Part shown: positions 26,334 to 35,856 of the stretch, piece by piece
How positions within the stretch are numbered: position 1 is the stretch's first letter
Layout of the letters: each line of letters starts with the position of its first letter
DNA from: Corynebacterium marinum DSM 44953
Lineage (GTDB): Bacteria; Actinomycetota; Actinomycetes; Mycobacteriales; Mycobacteriaceae
DNA length: 64,000 bases
Direction: 5' to 3'
Assembly (NCBI RefSeq): GCF_000835165.1
Contig: NZ_CP007790.1
Coordinates: 2,108,001-2,172,000 of the forward strand
Notes under the pieces: generated by a model
Databases searched by the model: none
What the model was told of the DNA's origin: nothing
The model's input: the letters and a program-made list of their open reading frames with translations, nothing else
Position numbers and translations under genes: made by a program

Positions 26334-27155
26334 CTACAGTCCTGTGACCTGATGCACCTGCCCGAGACCCGGCCCGAGGAAACGCTGGGAGAGAAGCGCG
26401 AATTTCTCCGGGTCACCGGTGGACTCGAACTCGCGGGTCGGCGCCGGATGGATCTCGGGGTCGGCGAGAAGGTCCTCCCGGGTGAGCACCCGGAGCACGT
26501 CCTTCGCCGTCTCCTCCGCCGAGGACACCAGCGTCACATGGTCGCCGATGGCCAGCTGAATCACGCCTGAGAGCAGCGGGTAGTGGGTGCAGCCGAGCAC
26601 AAGCGTATCGACACCCGCCGCCTGCAGCGGCTCCACGTAGGCCTCCGCGACGCCCAGGATCTGGCGGCCCGAGGTGATGCCGCGCTCCACGAAGTCGACG
26701 AAGCTGGGGCACGCCCGGGCATAAGCCTCGACTCCGGGGTTGATGGCGAAGAGGTCCTGGTAGACGCCAGAGTTGACCGTGCCCGCCGTGCCGATCACCC
26801 CCACGCGGCCGTTGCGCGTGGTCGCCAGGGCGCGGCGGACGGCGGGCTGGATGACTTCGACGACGGGGACGTCGTAACGCTCGCGGGCGTCGTGGAGGAA
26901 CGCGGCGGAGGCGGTGTTGCAGGCGATGACGAGCATCTTGCAGCCGCGCTCGACCAGGTCGTCGGCGATGCGGGTCGCATGTTCGCGGACCTCGGCGATG
27001 GGCAGCGGCCCGTAGGGGCCGTTCGCGGTGTCGCCGATGTAGATGATCGACTCGTGCGGGAGCTGGTCCATGATGGTGCGGGCCACCGTCAGGCCGCCGA
27101 CACCGGAGTCGAAGATGCCGATCGGGGCGGTGGGGGAAGGGGTCACCCCGACCAT
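26334..27155 (-). CDS. murI: Glutamate racemase
   Basis: Makes D-glutamate for peptidoglycan. The 273-residue product shows [13 protein letters not shown] at the N-terminus, the first catalytic cysteine in [10 protein letters not shown] and the second in LGCTHYPLL. Length matches MurI. A GTG six bases in is an alternative start. It begins two bases after the stop of the marR gene, so both are likely one transcript. Confidence 0.95.
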   Translation of the reverse strand: MVGVTPSPTAPIGIFDSGVGGLTVARTIMDQLPHESIIYIGDTANGPYGPLPIAEVREHATRIADDLVERGCKMLVIACNTASAAFLHDARERYDVPVVEVIQPAVRRALATTRNGRVGVIGTAGTVNSGVYQDLFAINPGVEAYARACPSFVDFVERGITSGRQILGVAEAYVEPLQAAGVDTLVLGCTHYPLLSGVIQLAIGDHVTLVSSAEETAKDVLRVLTREDLLADPEIHPAPTREFESTGDPEKFALLSQRFLGPGLGQVHQVTGL

Positions 27156-27156
27156 G

Positions 27157-27642
27157 CTAGCGGGAGGGGCCCTTCTGCTCCTCCTGGCCCATCGCGGCGA
27201 CGATCTTGCTCATGGCCGCCCCGAACTGGCGCTGCTCTTCGGGGCAGAGGTTGTCGAAGATCAGCCGCCGCACCTCGGAAACGTGCCCGGGGGCGGCCTG
27301 CCTGAGCAGTTCCACTCCCTGCTCCGTCAGCTGCGCCAGCGTCGACCGTCCGTCGTCCGGGTCTGCCAGCCGACGCACCAGTCCAGGCTTCTCCAGGCGG
27401 GTGATCACCCGGGACAGGTGCGAGAGCGTCATGTCCGACGCGGAAGCCAGCTCGCTCATGCGCAGCGTGTGATTCTCCGCGGACCACAGGCGGGTCAGGG
27501 CGAAATGGTCGTAGTGGCTGATCCCGGCGTCCCGCTTGAGCTGCGCTTCCAACCGGGTGGGCAACCACACGTGGAACGACCAGATGTTCAGCCAGGTCTG
27601 CACCTCCTGGTCTGAGAGCCATTCCTCGGGCCCGTTATTCAT
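27157..27642 (-). CDS. MarR family transcriptional regulator
   Basis: A 161-residue winged-helix regulator with the MarR core: [30 protein letters not shown] followed by the wing [13 protein letters not shown]. It lies immediately upstream of murI on the same strand. Ligand and targets are unknown. Confidence 0.9.
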   Translation of the reverse strand: MNNGPEEWLSDQEVQTWLNIWSFHVWLPTRLEAQLKRDAGISHYDHFALTRLWSAENHTLRMSELASASDMTLSHLSRVITRLEKPGLVRRLADPDDGRSTLAQLTEQGVELLRQAAPGHVSEVRRLIFDNLCPEEQRQFGAAMSKIVAAMGQEEQKGPSR

Positions 27643-27723
27643 GCAACCTCATCCCCACAATAATTCTCATAAATGGCGCTAACAGTACTTAAGAATGATC
27701 TGAGCGTCAGGGCTGGAATCATG

Positions 27724-28422
27724 CTACCTCAGGCCCCGGCGGGTTCGGCTACCGCCCTGCTCCAGGGAACGCTGCCGACGCTTCGCCCGCAACGCCGGGG
27801 GATCGTCGGACGTGATGAACATGCCGGCCGCCACGCCGCCGACGGCGCCGAACAGGTGCGCCTGCCAGGAGACCCCGGGCACGCCCGGCAAAAGACCGAT
27901 GACCAGCCCGGCGTAGGCGATCCCCAGGATGACGCCGAGGACCAGCTGGAGGAAATGCCGGTTGAACACGCCACGCACCAGCAGGTAGGCCAGCCAGCCG
28001 TAGACCAGCCCGGAGGCTCCGATGTGGTTGGTGCCCACGCCGCCGAAAAACCACACGCCGACGCCTCCGACGACGACCACGAAAGCGGTCACCTCCCACC
28101 ACACCCGGGCACGGGACATACCTATGAGGAAGCTGAAAATTGCCCCAGGAAATGTATTAGAAACTAGGTGTTCGATGTTCGCGTGCAGCAGCGGCGACGT
28201 CAGGATGTGCCAGACAGACGACACATCCAGGGGGTTGATGCCGAAGAACACCAGATAACCGCCGAAGGCGAGGACATTGATGAGGTGGACGGCCCAGATG
28301 ACCAGGACGTAACCGGCGGCGAACTTGATTCCGGAACGAACCGCGCCCCGGCCCCTTTGCGCCGCAGTCTGCACGGCCCCGGCGGGCCGGGGGGAAGGTG
28401 GGTAAGCGAGTGGCTGGCTCAT
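27724..28422 (-). CDS. Rhomboid family intramembrane serine protease
   Basis: A 232-residue multi-pass membrane protein with the rhomboid signatures HANIEHLVSN (His80, His85, Asn89), the nucleophile in GASG (Ser137) and the catalytic histidine in WQAHLFG (His189). About six transmembrane helices. ATG 28422 is chosen over an upstream in-frame codon because the N-terminal polar segment then has normal length. Substrates unknown. Confidence 0.9.
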   Translation of the reverse strand: MSQPLAYPPSPRPAGAVQTAAQRGRGAVRSGIKFAAGYVLVIWAVHLINVLAFGGYLVFFGINPLDVSSVWHILTSPLLHANIEHLVSNTFPGAIFSFLIGMSRARVWWEVTAFVVVVGGVGVWFFGGVGTNHIGASGLVYGWLAYLLVRGVFNRHFLQLVLGVILGIAYAGLVIGLLPGVPGVSWQAHLFGAVGGVAAGMFITSDDPPALRAKRRQRSLEQGGSRTRRGLR

Positions 28423-28442
28423 GACCCCCCACTTTAATGTTT

Positions 28443-29420
28443 CTACGGGGATGAGCGGCGGCCGGCAGGGTCGACGAGGATCTCCGTCCACGTGCCCAGG
28501 CCGTGACCCGGCGCGGCCGCGGTGACGGCGTCGACGAGGGCGGCCTGCACCACCTCGGCGGCCGCGGCCGACAGTTCGTGCAGTTCCGGGACCCCCACCC
28601 CGGCCGCCTTTTCCGCGGTCGACACCGCGAACAAAGTGTCGCCGTCGAGCGGCGAGTGCGCCGGGCGGACCGCCCGGGCGATGCCGTCGTGCCCGACCAT
28701 CGCCAGGCGGGTGGCCTGCGCGACCGTCACCGGCGCGTCGGTCGCGACCACCCCGATGGTGGTGTTCAGTGTCGAGGCCGGGTGCGCCAGCTCGCTCAAC
28801 CTGGCGAGGTCCACCGGCGCGCGGGTCGGGTCACCCCAGAGCAGGCCCGACACCGGGTCGATCACCTCCCCCACCGGATTGGCCACCACCAGCGCCGAAA
28901 CCACATACTCCCCCGCCCGCCGCGAGGCCTGCCCCACCCCGCCGCGCAGGACACCTGCCGTGGCACCGCAACCCGCCCCGACGCTGCCGCTGCCGCCGGA
29001 CCCGCCGCCGGACAGCGCCGCGCGGACCGCCGCCGCACCGTCGGCCGCCGTCGGACGGTGGCCGGGGTCCCCGACGAAGAGATCGAAGATGACGGCGGCG
29101 GGGACGATCGGCACCCGCGGGCCGGGACGTCCCTCGCCAAGGACCGGGAAACCCCGCCCGGCGCGCTCGAGCTCCACCATCGCGCCGTCCGCAGCGGCCA
29201 GCCCGAACGCCGAACCGCCGGACAGGATGATCGCGTGAACTCGTTCCACGGTGTTGTGCGGCGCCAGCAGATCCGTCTCCCGGGTTCCGGGACCCCCACC
29301 CCTGACGTCGACACCCGCCACCATGCCGGACCCGGACTCGGCGACCACGGCCGTGACGCCTGTGTCTCCGAGGGAGACGTGGCCGAGCAGGAGGCCGGGG
29401 ACGTCGAGAAGCGGATCCAC
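28443..29420 (-). CDS. P1/S58 family peptidase (DmpA-like aminopeptidase)
   Basis: A 325-residue Ntn-hydrolase-like protein of peptidase family S58. The N-terminal half contains GVDVRGGGPGTRETDLL and ILSGGSAFGLAAADG. The self-cleavage site region NTTIGVVATDAPVT is present around residue 215, with a Thr nucleophile where DmpA has Ser. In DmpA the chain cuts itself into two subunits. Substrates are probably N-terminal D/L-amino acid peptides, not proven. The GTG start lies two bases from the DUF2017 stop. Confidence 0.87.
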   Translation of the reverse strand: MDPLLDVPGLLLGHVSLGDTGVTAVVAESGSGMVAGVDVRGGGPGTRETDLLAPHNTVERVHAIILSGGSAFGLAAADGAMVELERAGRGFPVLGEGRPGPRVPIVPAAVIFDLFVGDPGHRPTAADGAAAVRAALSGGGSGGSGSVGAGCGATAGVLRGGVGQASRRAGEYVVSALVVANPVGEVIDPVSGLLWGDPTRAPVDLARLSELAHPASTLNTTIGVVATDAPVTVAQATRLAMVGHDGIARAVRPAHSPLDGDTLFAVSTAEKAAGVGVPELHELSAAAAEVVQAALVDAVTAAAPGHGLGTWTEILVDPAGRRSSP

Positions 29421-29421
29421 G

Positions 29422-29961
29422 CTACCCCCCGGTCAACGCCGTGAGCAGGCTGTCCTGGTTGAAGCCGAGCCACTCGACCAGGCTCTCCCGCTCCGCGCGG
29501 GCGTCCTCCCCGCCGCTGTCGTCGGCGGACAAGTAGAGGCGCAGATCGTTGAGCCCCGCCAAGAAAGAGTGCGCCTCCTCCTCCGTGAGGTTGATCTCCA
29601 CCCCGCCGTCCGGGCCGACCTTCTCCGCCACCACCTGCAGGTTCTCCAGCTTCGCACGGCAGATGTCGTTCTCGTGGAGGCTGCGCAGGAGGGAGTTGTC
29701 GCCCTCGTACTCCTCGTCGCCGGCGCGCTCGAAGTCGGGCAGCAGGCGGGCCAGCGCCGGGTCCGCCGGGGCGGACTTGTGGGCGGAAGGGATGCCGGTG
29801 AGCTCGGAGAGCTCGTCGCGGGGAGCAGACTGGGCCCTGGCGATGATCGCCTCACTCACCGCGGCGGTGATGTTCCCCAGGATCTCCCGCTCGAGCGGCT
29901 CCAGGACCGTGCGGTACCGGGGGGCGCGCATGAGCCCCTTCTTACGCTGCCATTCCTGCAC
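29422..29961 (-). CDS. DUF2017 family protein
   Basis: A 179-residue soluble, acidic helical protein of the DUF2017 family, starting VQEWQRKKGLMR. The GTG at 29961 is preceded by GAGGAAACG at proper distance. Its position directly after clpS is conserved in actinobacteria, suggesting a link with ClpS/Clp proteolysis, but no activity is known. Confidence 0.82.
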   Translation of the reverse strand: MQEWQRKKGLMRAPRYRTVLEPLEREILGNITAAVSEAIIARAQSAPRDELSELTGIPSAHKSAPADPALARLLPDFERAGDEEYEGDNSLLRSLHENDICRAKLENLQVVAEKVGPDGGVEINLTEEEAHSFLAGLNDLRLYLSADDSGGEDARAERESLVEWLGFNQDSLLTALTGG

Positions 29962-29978
29962 TTCTACGTTTCCTCTTC

Positions 29979-30311
29979 CTAGCCGGCCTGCTGCATCGTG
30001 GCCCACAGGCCCGCGGTGTGCAGCTTCTTGACGTCGCCCTCGACCTTGTCCTTCTCGCCGGTGGAAACGACGGCCTTTCCTTCGGTGTGGACCTGCATCA
30101 TCAACTCTGTCGCGCGCTTGCGGTCGTAGCCGAGGACCGTCTGGAAGACGTAGGTGACGTAGCTCATGAGGTTGACCGGATCGTCCCAGACGATGCACAT
30201 CCACGGCAGATTCTCCGCCGTGGCGACATTGACCTCGATCGCCTCGTCGAGCTCCGGACTCGCCATCGGGGAACCCATACGGGGTGTGCTCATCATGTAT
30301 GGACCTGTCAT
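29979..30311 (-). CDS. clpS: ATP-dependent Clp protease adaptor
   Basis: Delivers N-end-rule substrates to ClpC/ClpA-ClpP. The 110-residue protein has the ClpS core [20 protein letters not shown] followed by [20 protein letters not shown]. The ATG at 30311 has GAGGGG five bases upstream; the longer open frame is unlikely. DUF2017 follows 17 bases downstream. Confidence 0.92.
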   Translation of the reverse strand: MTGPYMMSTPRMGSPMASPELDEAIEVNVATAENLPWMCIVWDDPVNLMSYVTYVFQTVLGYDRKRATELMMQVHTEGKAVVSTGEKDKVEGDVKKLHTAGLWATMQQAG

Positions 30312-30446
30312 GCCCCTCAGCCTAGTCAACTGTGCGGCGGGGCGGCCGCGCAGCCGGCGCGGCGTGCCCGATGGAGGTTTCTCCCGCAGGAAGGTACGTT
30401 CTTTCCCTGGCAGCTCCACCCGCCCCGAACCCCGCCCCTTGAGGAA

Positions 30447-31013
30447 GTGGTCCCCCTGGTCAGCCGGTCATCCGCCCCCTGGACTTCCCCGCGGGGCATC
30501 ACGGACCTGCTGTCCGCGCTGGGAATGCTCCTGTCGGTCGTCGGTCTGGTTGCGACCCTGCTGGCGGGGGCTGCAGGCGGCGCAGGCTCAGACCCGGCGG
30601 CCGGCCCCGGCGGGGAACCGTCCGGCCCGGAGGCCGGCTACGAGGTCCCGGACCTCGACACGCAAGCCGAACTCGAACTGATCCGCCACGACGTCAATCT
30701 GGCGATCAAGCTCCTGCGGCATGAGGAGGGCGCGCCGCCCGTCGTCATGGACCCTTTCAACCTGCAGCTGCAGGCCCAGCAGTGGGCGGAGCACACCGCA
30801 GTCGCGGGCAGGCAGGAGAACTCACCGCGGAACGTCACGATGATCCAGCACAACCTGCCCGAATCCGAGGCCTCCGGGCACGCTTTCGTGGACGCCTGGC
30901 TGCATTCCGAGGCGCACACCGCGGTACTCCTGGATGAGCGCTACACCTTCTACGGCATCGGAGTTGCGGTCGGCCACGGTCGGGTGTGGGTGGCCGTGCA
31001 GTACTCCGCCTGA
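30447..31013 (+). CDS. CAP (SCP/PR1) domain protein, membrane anchored
   Basis: A ~188-residue protein with one N-terminal hydrophobic helix ([21 protein letters not shown]), a Gly/Pro/Ala-rich linker, and a CAP domain with [38 protein letters not shown] and WVAVQYSA. It is probably exported and tethered. The start is uncertain: GTG 30447 sits just after GAGGAA (very short spacing); later codons are possible. CAP proteins have varied or unknown roles. Confidence 0.65.
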   Translation: MVPLVSRSSAPWTSPRGITDLLSALGMLLSVVGLVATLLAGAAGGAGSDPAAGPGGEPSGPEAGYEVPDLDTQAELELIRHDVNLAIKLLRHEEGAPPVVMDPFNLQLQAQQWAEHTAVAGRQENSPRNVTMIQHNLPESEASGHAFVDAWLHSEAHTAVLLDERYTFYGIGVAVGHGRVWVAVQYSA

Positions 31014-31036
31014 CGGCCGCCGCCCCTCCACTCCAT

Positions 31037-31042
31037 TAGAGT
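31037..31042 (+). promoter_or_regulatory. -10 box TAGAGT of pncB promoter
   Basis: TAGAGT ends 7 bases before the GTG at 31050; no Shine-Dalgarno sequence. This favours the inner GTG over the GTG at 31041. Confidence 0.55.
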
Positions 31043-31049
31043 GGTCGGT

Positions 31050-32390
31050 GTGAACGCGAACCAGCCGACCTCATTCCCGCCGAATCGCTCCACGTCCCTG
31101 TTGACGGACATGTACGAGCTGACGATGCTGCAGGCCGCCCTCAACGACGGGACCGCCCACCGGCAGTGCGCGTTCGAGGTGTTCTCGCGGCGTCTGCCCA
31201 ACGAGCGGCGCTACGGCGTCGTCGCCGGGACCACCCGCGTCCTGCGCGCGGTGCGGGACTTCGTCTTCACCGAGGAGCAGCTCGAACACCTGGACTTCCT
31301 GGACGAGCGGACCCTGGATTACCTGCGCGGCTACCGTTTCACCGGCCAGATCGACGGCTACCGCGAGGGCGACCTGTACTTCCCGTACTCCCCGATCCTC
31401 ACGGTGCGGGGCACCTTCGCCGAGTGCGTCATCCTGGAAACGGTGATCCTGTCGATCATGAACGCGGACTCGGCGATCGCGTCCGCTGCCGCGCGTATGG
31501 TCACCGCCGCCGACGGCCGCCCGATCATCGAGATGGGTTCGCGCCGCACCCACGAATACGCGGCGGTCACCGCGTCGCGGGCCGCCTACCTGGCAGGTTT
31601 CACCGCCACCTCCAACCTGGAGGCCTCGCACCGTTACGGCATCCCCGCTTCGGGCACTTCGGCGCACGCGTGGACCCTGCTGCACGTGAACGAGGACGGC
31701 ACCCCGAACGAGGCCGCCGCCTTCCGTGCGCAGATCGAGTCCCTGGGTGTGGACACGACCCTGCTGGTGGACACCTACGACATCACCAAGGGCGTGGAGA
31801 CCGCGATCGAGGTCGCGGGCACCGCCCTCGGCGGCGTGCGCATCGACTCCGGCGATCTGGGTGCCGTGACCCGCCGGGTGCGCAGGCAGCTCGACGACCT
31901 CGGCGCCCACGACACCCGCATCGTGGTGTCCTCCGACCTGGATGAATTCGCCATCGCCGGTCTGCGCGGCGACCCGGTCGACGTGTACGGCGTGGGCACC
32001 TCCGTGGTCACCGGTTCCGGGGCGCCCACCGCCAGCATGGTCTACAAGCTCGTCGAGGTCGAGGGGCATCCCGTGGCGAAGCGTTCCCGCGGCAAGGCCA
32101 TGACCGGCGGCGCGAAGCAGGCGGCCCGCACCCACCGCGCCACCGGCGTGGCCGTCGAGGAGGTCGTCCATCCCTTCGGCTCCCCCACCCCGGACGTCGG
32201 CCGGCTCTCCGCCACCTGCCTGACGGTGCCGCTCGTGCGCGACGGCGCCACCGTGGAGGGGCTGCCCACCCTCGAGGATTCCCGCGCCTACCTCGCCGAG
32301 CAGCTGCTCACCCTGCCCTGGGAGGGGCTGGCGCTGTCCCGTGACGAGCCCGCGATCAGCACCCGTTTCGTCGGATTCCCCGCGCAGTGA
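31050..32390 (+). CDS. pncB: Nicotinate phosphoribosyltransferase
   Basis: Condenses nicotinate with PRPP to nicotinate mononucleotide in NAD salvage. The ~446-residue product starts with LLTDMYELTMLQAAL and includes SRRTHEYAA, TSNLEASHRYGIPASGTSAHA (phosphoribosyl binding), DTYDITKGVE and RIDSGDLG, all hallmark NAPRTase blocks. The GTG at 31050 fits a leaderless promoter. Its TGA overlaps the GTG of the downstream helicase gene, so both are one operon. Confidence 0.93.
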   Translation: MNANQPTSFPPNRSTSLLTDMYELTMLQAALNDGTAHRQCAFEVFSRRLPNERRYGVVAGTTRVLRAVRDFVFTEEQLEHLDFLDERTLDYLRGYRFTGQIDGYREGDLYFPYSPILTVRGTFAECVILETVILSIMNADSAIASAAARMVTAADGRPIIEMGSRRTHEYAAVTASRAAYLAGFTATSNLEASHRYGIPASGTSAHAWTLLHVNEDGTPNEAAAFRAQIESLGVDTTLLVDTYDITKGVETAIEVAGTALGGVRIDSGDLGAVTRRVRRQLDDLGAHDTRIVVSSDLDEFAIAGLRGDPVDVYGVGTSVVTGSGAPTASMVYKLVEVEGHPVAKRSRGKAMTGGAKQAARTHRATGVAVEEVVHPFGSPTPDVGRLSATCLTVPLVRDGATVEGLPTLEDSRAYLAEQLLTLPWEGLALSRDEPAISTRFVGFPAQ

Positions 32391-34348
32391 CCGAGGAACC
32401 ACTGAATCATTCGACGGGGGAGCTTCTCGACGCCGCCGTCACCGCCCTCAGCGGTTCCCGCCGCGACGGGCAGGTGGCGATGGCCGACGCCGTGACCCGC
32501 GCCCTGGAGACGGAACGCCACCTCGCCGTGCAGGCGGGCACCGGCACCGGCAAGTCGCTGGCCTACCTGGTGCCCGCGCTCCGGCACGCGCAGGCGACCG
32601 ACTCGACGGTGATAGTGTCCACCGCGACGATCGCCCTCCAGCGCCAGCTGGTCGAACGGGACCTTCCCCGGTTGGCGGACGCGTTGGAGCCGGTGATGCC
32701 ACGCCGCCCCACCTTCGCCATCATGAAGGGCCGGTCCAACTACGTGTGCCTCAACCGGATCGGCGCGGCGGAGGATCCGGAGGACGCTCTCCTGGGCGAA
32801 GGCGACGTCTCCTGGCTGGGCCGCCACGTCGCCCGCGTCCACGAATGGGCGCAGGAGACGGAGACCGGCGACCGGGACGACCTGGAGCCGGGTGTGCCGG
32901 ATCTGGCCTGGCGGCAGGTGTCGGTCACGGCCAACGAATGCCTGGGGGCGAGCCGCTGCCCGCACGGCGCGGAGTGTTTCGCCGAGCTGGCCAAACGCAA
33001 GGCGCAGGACGTCGACGTCGTGGTGACCAACCACGCCCTGCTGGCCATCGACGCGCTCGCGGACATCGACGTCCTACCCGAGCATGACGTGGTCATCGTC
33101 GACGAGGCCCACGAACTCGACGGCCGGATCACTTCCGTGGCCACCAACGAGCTCTCCCGCACCGCCCTGACCCTGGCCGCCAAGCGCGCCGGAAAGTTGG
33201 GGGCGGACGGCGTGGACGACAAACTGGTGGAACTCACCGACGACTGGCAGGCAGCGGCGGCAACGCTTCCCGACGGCCGCTGGACCGACCTCGACGAGAT
33301 CGCCCGCGGCCCGCTGGCCGGCCTGCGCGACGGGCTGTGGTCCCTGCGGGAGGCCGTCGCCCGCTCCCCCGAGGGGGAGAGCGCCAACGACCCGGAAAAG
33401 GCGGCGGAGCGGGTCAACCTGGCCAACCACCTGCAGGAACTGCACGACGCCATCGTCCGCATCCTCACCGTCTTCGACGAATCCGACCCCGCCGCCCAAC
33501 GCGATGTCGTCTGGCTGGAACGCGACGACCGGCGCGGCGACGTCCTCACCGTCGCCCCGCTCTCGGTCGCCGGGCTGCTGCACGAGAAACTCTTCGGCGA
33601 GCAGACCGTCGTGCTCACCTCCGCCACGCTGACCATCGGCGGGCGATTCGACGCCATGGCCGCCGCCTGGGGTCTGCCGAAAGGCACGTGGGATCGCCTG
33701 GACGCGGGAACCCCCTTCGATCCGCGGAAGGCCGGCATCCTCTACACCGCCCGGCACCTGCCGGACCCCGGCCGCGACGGCCTGCCGGAGGAGACACTCG
33801 ACGAGATCCACGACCTCATCATGGCCGCCGGCGGACGGACCCTCGGGCTCTTCTCCTCCCGACGAGCGGCGGAACAGGCTGCTGAGGCCATGAAGAAGCG
33901 GTTGCCCTTCGACGTCTACTGCCAGGGGGAGGACACCACCGGCGCGCTGGTGGAGAAGTTCGCCAGGAACGAGAACGCGTGCCTCTTCGGCACCCTCACT
34001 CTGTGGCAGGGCGTCGACGTGCCGGGCCCGGCCTGCTCCCTCGTCCTCATCGACCGCATCCCCTTCCCGCGCCCCGACGATCCGCTGCTCCAGGCGCGGA
34101 AAGAGGCCGCCACCGCAGAGGGGCGCAACGGATTCATGGAGGTCGCCGCCACCCACGCCGCCCTGCTCCTGGCCCAGGGCGCGGGCCGTCTGCTCCGCTC
34201 CGTGACGGACCGCGGCGTGGTCGCCGTGCTGGACAACCGGCTGGCCACCAAACGTTACGGCTCGTTCCTGCGCGCCTCCATGCCCTCCTTCTGGGAGACC
34301 ACCGACCCGACGGTGGTCCGGGGCGCCCTGAAAAGGCTGGTCAGGTAA
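32387..34348 (+). CDS. DinG/XPD-family ATP-dependent helicase
   Basis: A 653-residue superfamily 2 helicase. Walker A GTGTGKS at residues 51-57, DEAH box at 239-242 (VIVDEAHEL), and four cysteines (121, 185, 191, 197) arranged like the iron-sulfur cluster of XPD/DinG helicases. C-terminal motifs include LTSATLTIGGRFD, LFGTLTLWQGVDVPG and QGAGRLLRS. Likely unwinds DNA forks, R-loops or G-quadruplexes. Starts at GTG inside the pncB stop (GTGA). Confidence 0.9.
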   Translation: MTEEPLNHSTGELLDAAVTALSGSRRDGQVAMADAVTRALETERHLAVQAGTGTGKSLAYLVPALRHAQATDSTVIVSTATIALQRQLVERDLPRLADALEPVMPRRPTFAIMKGRSNYVCLNRIGAAEDPEDALLGEGDVSWLGRHVARVHEWAQETETGDRDDLEPGVPDLAWRQVSVTANECLGASRCPHGAECFAELAKRKAQDVDVVVTNHALLAIDALADIDVLPEHDVVIVDEAHELDGRITSVATNELSRTALTLAAKRAGKLGADGVDDKLVELTDDWQAAAATLPDGRWTDLDEIARGPLAGLRDGLWSLREAVARSPEGESANDPEKAAERVNLANHLQELHDAIVRILTVFDESDPAAQRDVVWLERDDRRGDVLTVAPLSVAGLLHEKLFGEQTVVLTSATLTIGGRFDAMAAAWGLPKGTWDRLDAGTPFDPRKAGILYTARHLPDPGRDGLPEETLDEIHDLIMAAGGRTLGLFSSRRAAEQAAEAMKKRLPFDVYCQGEDTTGALVEKFARNENACLFGTLTLWQGVDVPGPACSLVLIDRIPFPRPDDPLLQARKEAATAEGRNGFMEVAATHAALLLAQGAGRLLRSVTDRGVVAVLDNRLATKRYGSFLRASMPSFWETTDPTVVRGALKRLVR

Positions 34349-34365
34349 GAATGGGCCCCGGTGCC

Positions 34366-34371
34366 TAGGAT
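34366..34371 (+). promoter_or_regulatory. -10 box TAGGAT of leaderless crp-like gene
   Basis: TAGGAT ends 6 bases before the ATG at 34378 with no ribosome binding site between. Confidence 0.5.
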
Positions 34372-34377
34372 GGGGGC

Positions 34378-35106
34378 ATGTCCAGCAACCCCGTCCGACA
34401 GACCTGTTCCCACCCCCACCACTGTTCCACGGACGTGCGGATGCGCGTCATGGCCCGTTCCCCCCTCACCCGGGATCTGACCCCGGAGCAGCACACGGAA
34501 CTGGACACCCATCTGCGTGCGGTGGCCTGGGCGGAGGGCGAGCCGCTCATGATGGCCGGTGAGACCCCCGGCGGCGTGCACCTCGTCATGTCGGGCCGTG
34601 TGAGAGTCACCCGCGACACCGTCGACGGCGAGGAGATCACCCTCGACATCGCCGGCCCCGGCGACGTCATCGGCCCGCTCGACACCGCGCCGGTCCCGGT
34701 CGAGGACTCGGCGTGGGCGATGGAGACCACGTGCGCCCTGTTCCTGCGAGCCGAGACGCTGGGAGAGGTGGTGGCCACGTTCCCGCCGTTGGCGATGGCC
34801 CTGCTGCAGCTGCAGCAGCAGCGCCTGACGGCCGGACGGGAGCGGGAGGTCGCGCAGAGCACCCGCACGGTGGAGCAGCGCGTCGCCGGGGTCCTGCTGC
34901 AGATGGCCGGGCGCCTCGGGCAGTCCCGCCCCGACGGATCGGTGCTGCTTCAGGTCCGCCTGCGCCGCGACGATATCGCGGGCATGGCCGCCACCACGGT
35001 GGAATCGGCCTCCCGCGCGATGGCGAAGATGAAGCGCAACGGGTTGATCGATTCGGGCCGCGAGTGGGTCGTGATTCTCGACGCCGCCGGTCTCGCCGAC
35101 CTCTGA
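34378..35106 (+). CDS. Crp/Fnr family transcriptional regulator
   Basis: A 242-residue regulator: cyclic-nucleotide-like sensor domain (~25-140, with GGVHLVMSGRVRV and AGPGDVIG) and a C-terminal winged helix containing RRDDIAGMAATTVESASRAMAKM. The N-terminus carries a Cys/His cluster, C10-S-H-P-H-H-C16, which could hold a metal or iron-sulfur cluster as in FNR-like sensors. Key cAMP-contact residues of CRP/GlxR are not obvious, so it is not GlxR. Signal and targets unknown. Confidence 0.85.
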   Translation: MSSNPVRQTCSHPHHCSTDVRMRVMARSPLTRDLTPEQHTELDTHLRAVAWAEGEPLMMAGETPGGVHLVMSGRVRVTRDTVDGEEITLDIAGPGDVIGPLDTAPVPVEDSAWAMETTCALFLRAETLGEVVATFPPLAMALLQLQQQRLTAGREREVAQSTRTVEQRVAGVLLQMAGRLGQSRPDGSVLLQVRLRRDDIAGMAATTVESASRAMAKMKRNGLIDSGREWVVILDAAGLADL

Positions 35107-35109
35107 CGC

Positions 35110-35856
35110 CTACTGCCCCGCGAAGGCCAGGACCGTCAGCGAGTCCGGGGCCACCTCCGTGAAGCCTGCGTCGCGGACCGCCACCACCCCCGGCGTTCCG
35201 GCGTAGCCGGAGAACTCCCCGGATGCGACCTCCCGCACGTCGAGCTCGAAGCCCTTCTCCGCCCACGCCCTGACCCAGTCCAGGTCCCGGCTGGCGGCCA
35301 GCAGCATACTGGCGTGGCCCACCTGGGCGGCGGCCTTGCCGGTGGTCATGCGGAGCCCACGGTCGACGAGGATGGTCGGCACTCGCGGATCGACCGCCCC
35401 AGGTTCGTCTTGGGGCAGTTCCGTCCCCTGGATCTGCAGCTTGCGCACCGCGGGCGGGATGTCCGCCACCGGAGAGGGGACGAAAGCGCGGGCCTGTGCC
35501 CCGCCGACGTCGACAGTCACCCCGGGCACCGCCTGCGCATCCAGCCACGCCTTGTTCCGGGCGCGACGGGCCACCTTGCGGATGAGGTGGTCGTACCAGC
35601 CCGTCAGTCCCTCCCGCCAGTCGGAGTCGGTGGCCACCCGTTCGTCCAGACAGACCGCGACGACCGCCCGAGCGGAGGCAGCCAGCAGGTCGGTGCGGCG
35701 CGGCGGATCGGCCTTCGGGACGTGCAGAGCGATCTGCATGGCCTGCACCGTCTCCGGGCGGTCCGGGTCCTCCGAACGGTCGTGCCTGTTGTCGCTCACC
35801 CGGGCGCGCAGGAGATCGTGCGCCAGGGCGAGCGGATCAGTGCCGGACAGAGTCAC
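35110..35856 (-). CDS. PTH2-domain peptidyl-tRNA hydrolase-like protein
   Basis: A 248-residue protein whose C-terminal ~90 residues are the PTH2 fold, with the signature GKAAAQVGHAS (173-183). The N-terminal ~155 residues are a separate polar domain (LIRKVARRARNKAWLDAQAVPG) that I do not recognise. It may recycle peptidyl-tRNA or act on another aminoacyl substrate. It begins at a GTG overlapping the serB stop (GTGA), so it is co-translated with serB. Canonical Pth is a different family. Confidence 0.75.
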   Translation of the reverse strand: MTLSGTDPLALAHDLLRARVSDNRHDRSEDPDRPETVQAMQIALHVPKADPPRRTDLLAASARAVVAVCLDERVATDSDWREGLTGWYDHLIRKVARRARNKAWLDAQAVPGVTVDVGGAQARAFVPSPVADIPPAVRKLQIQGTELPQDEPGAVDPRVPTILVDRGLRMTTGKAAAQVGHASMLLAASRDLDWVRAWAEKGFELDVREVASGEFSGYAGTPGVVAVRDAGFTEVAPDSLTVLAFAGQ

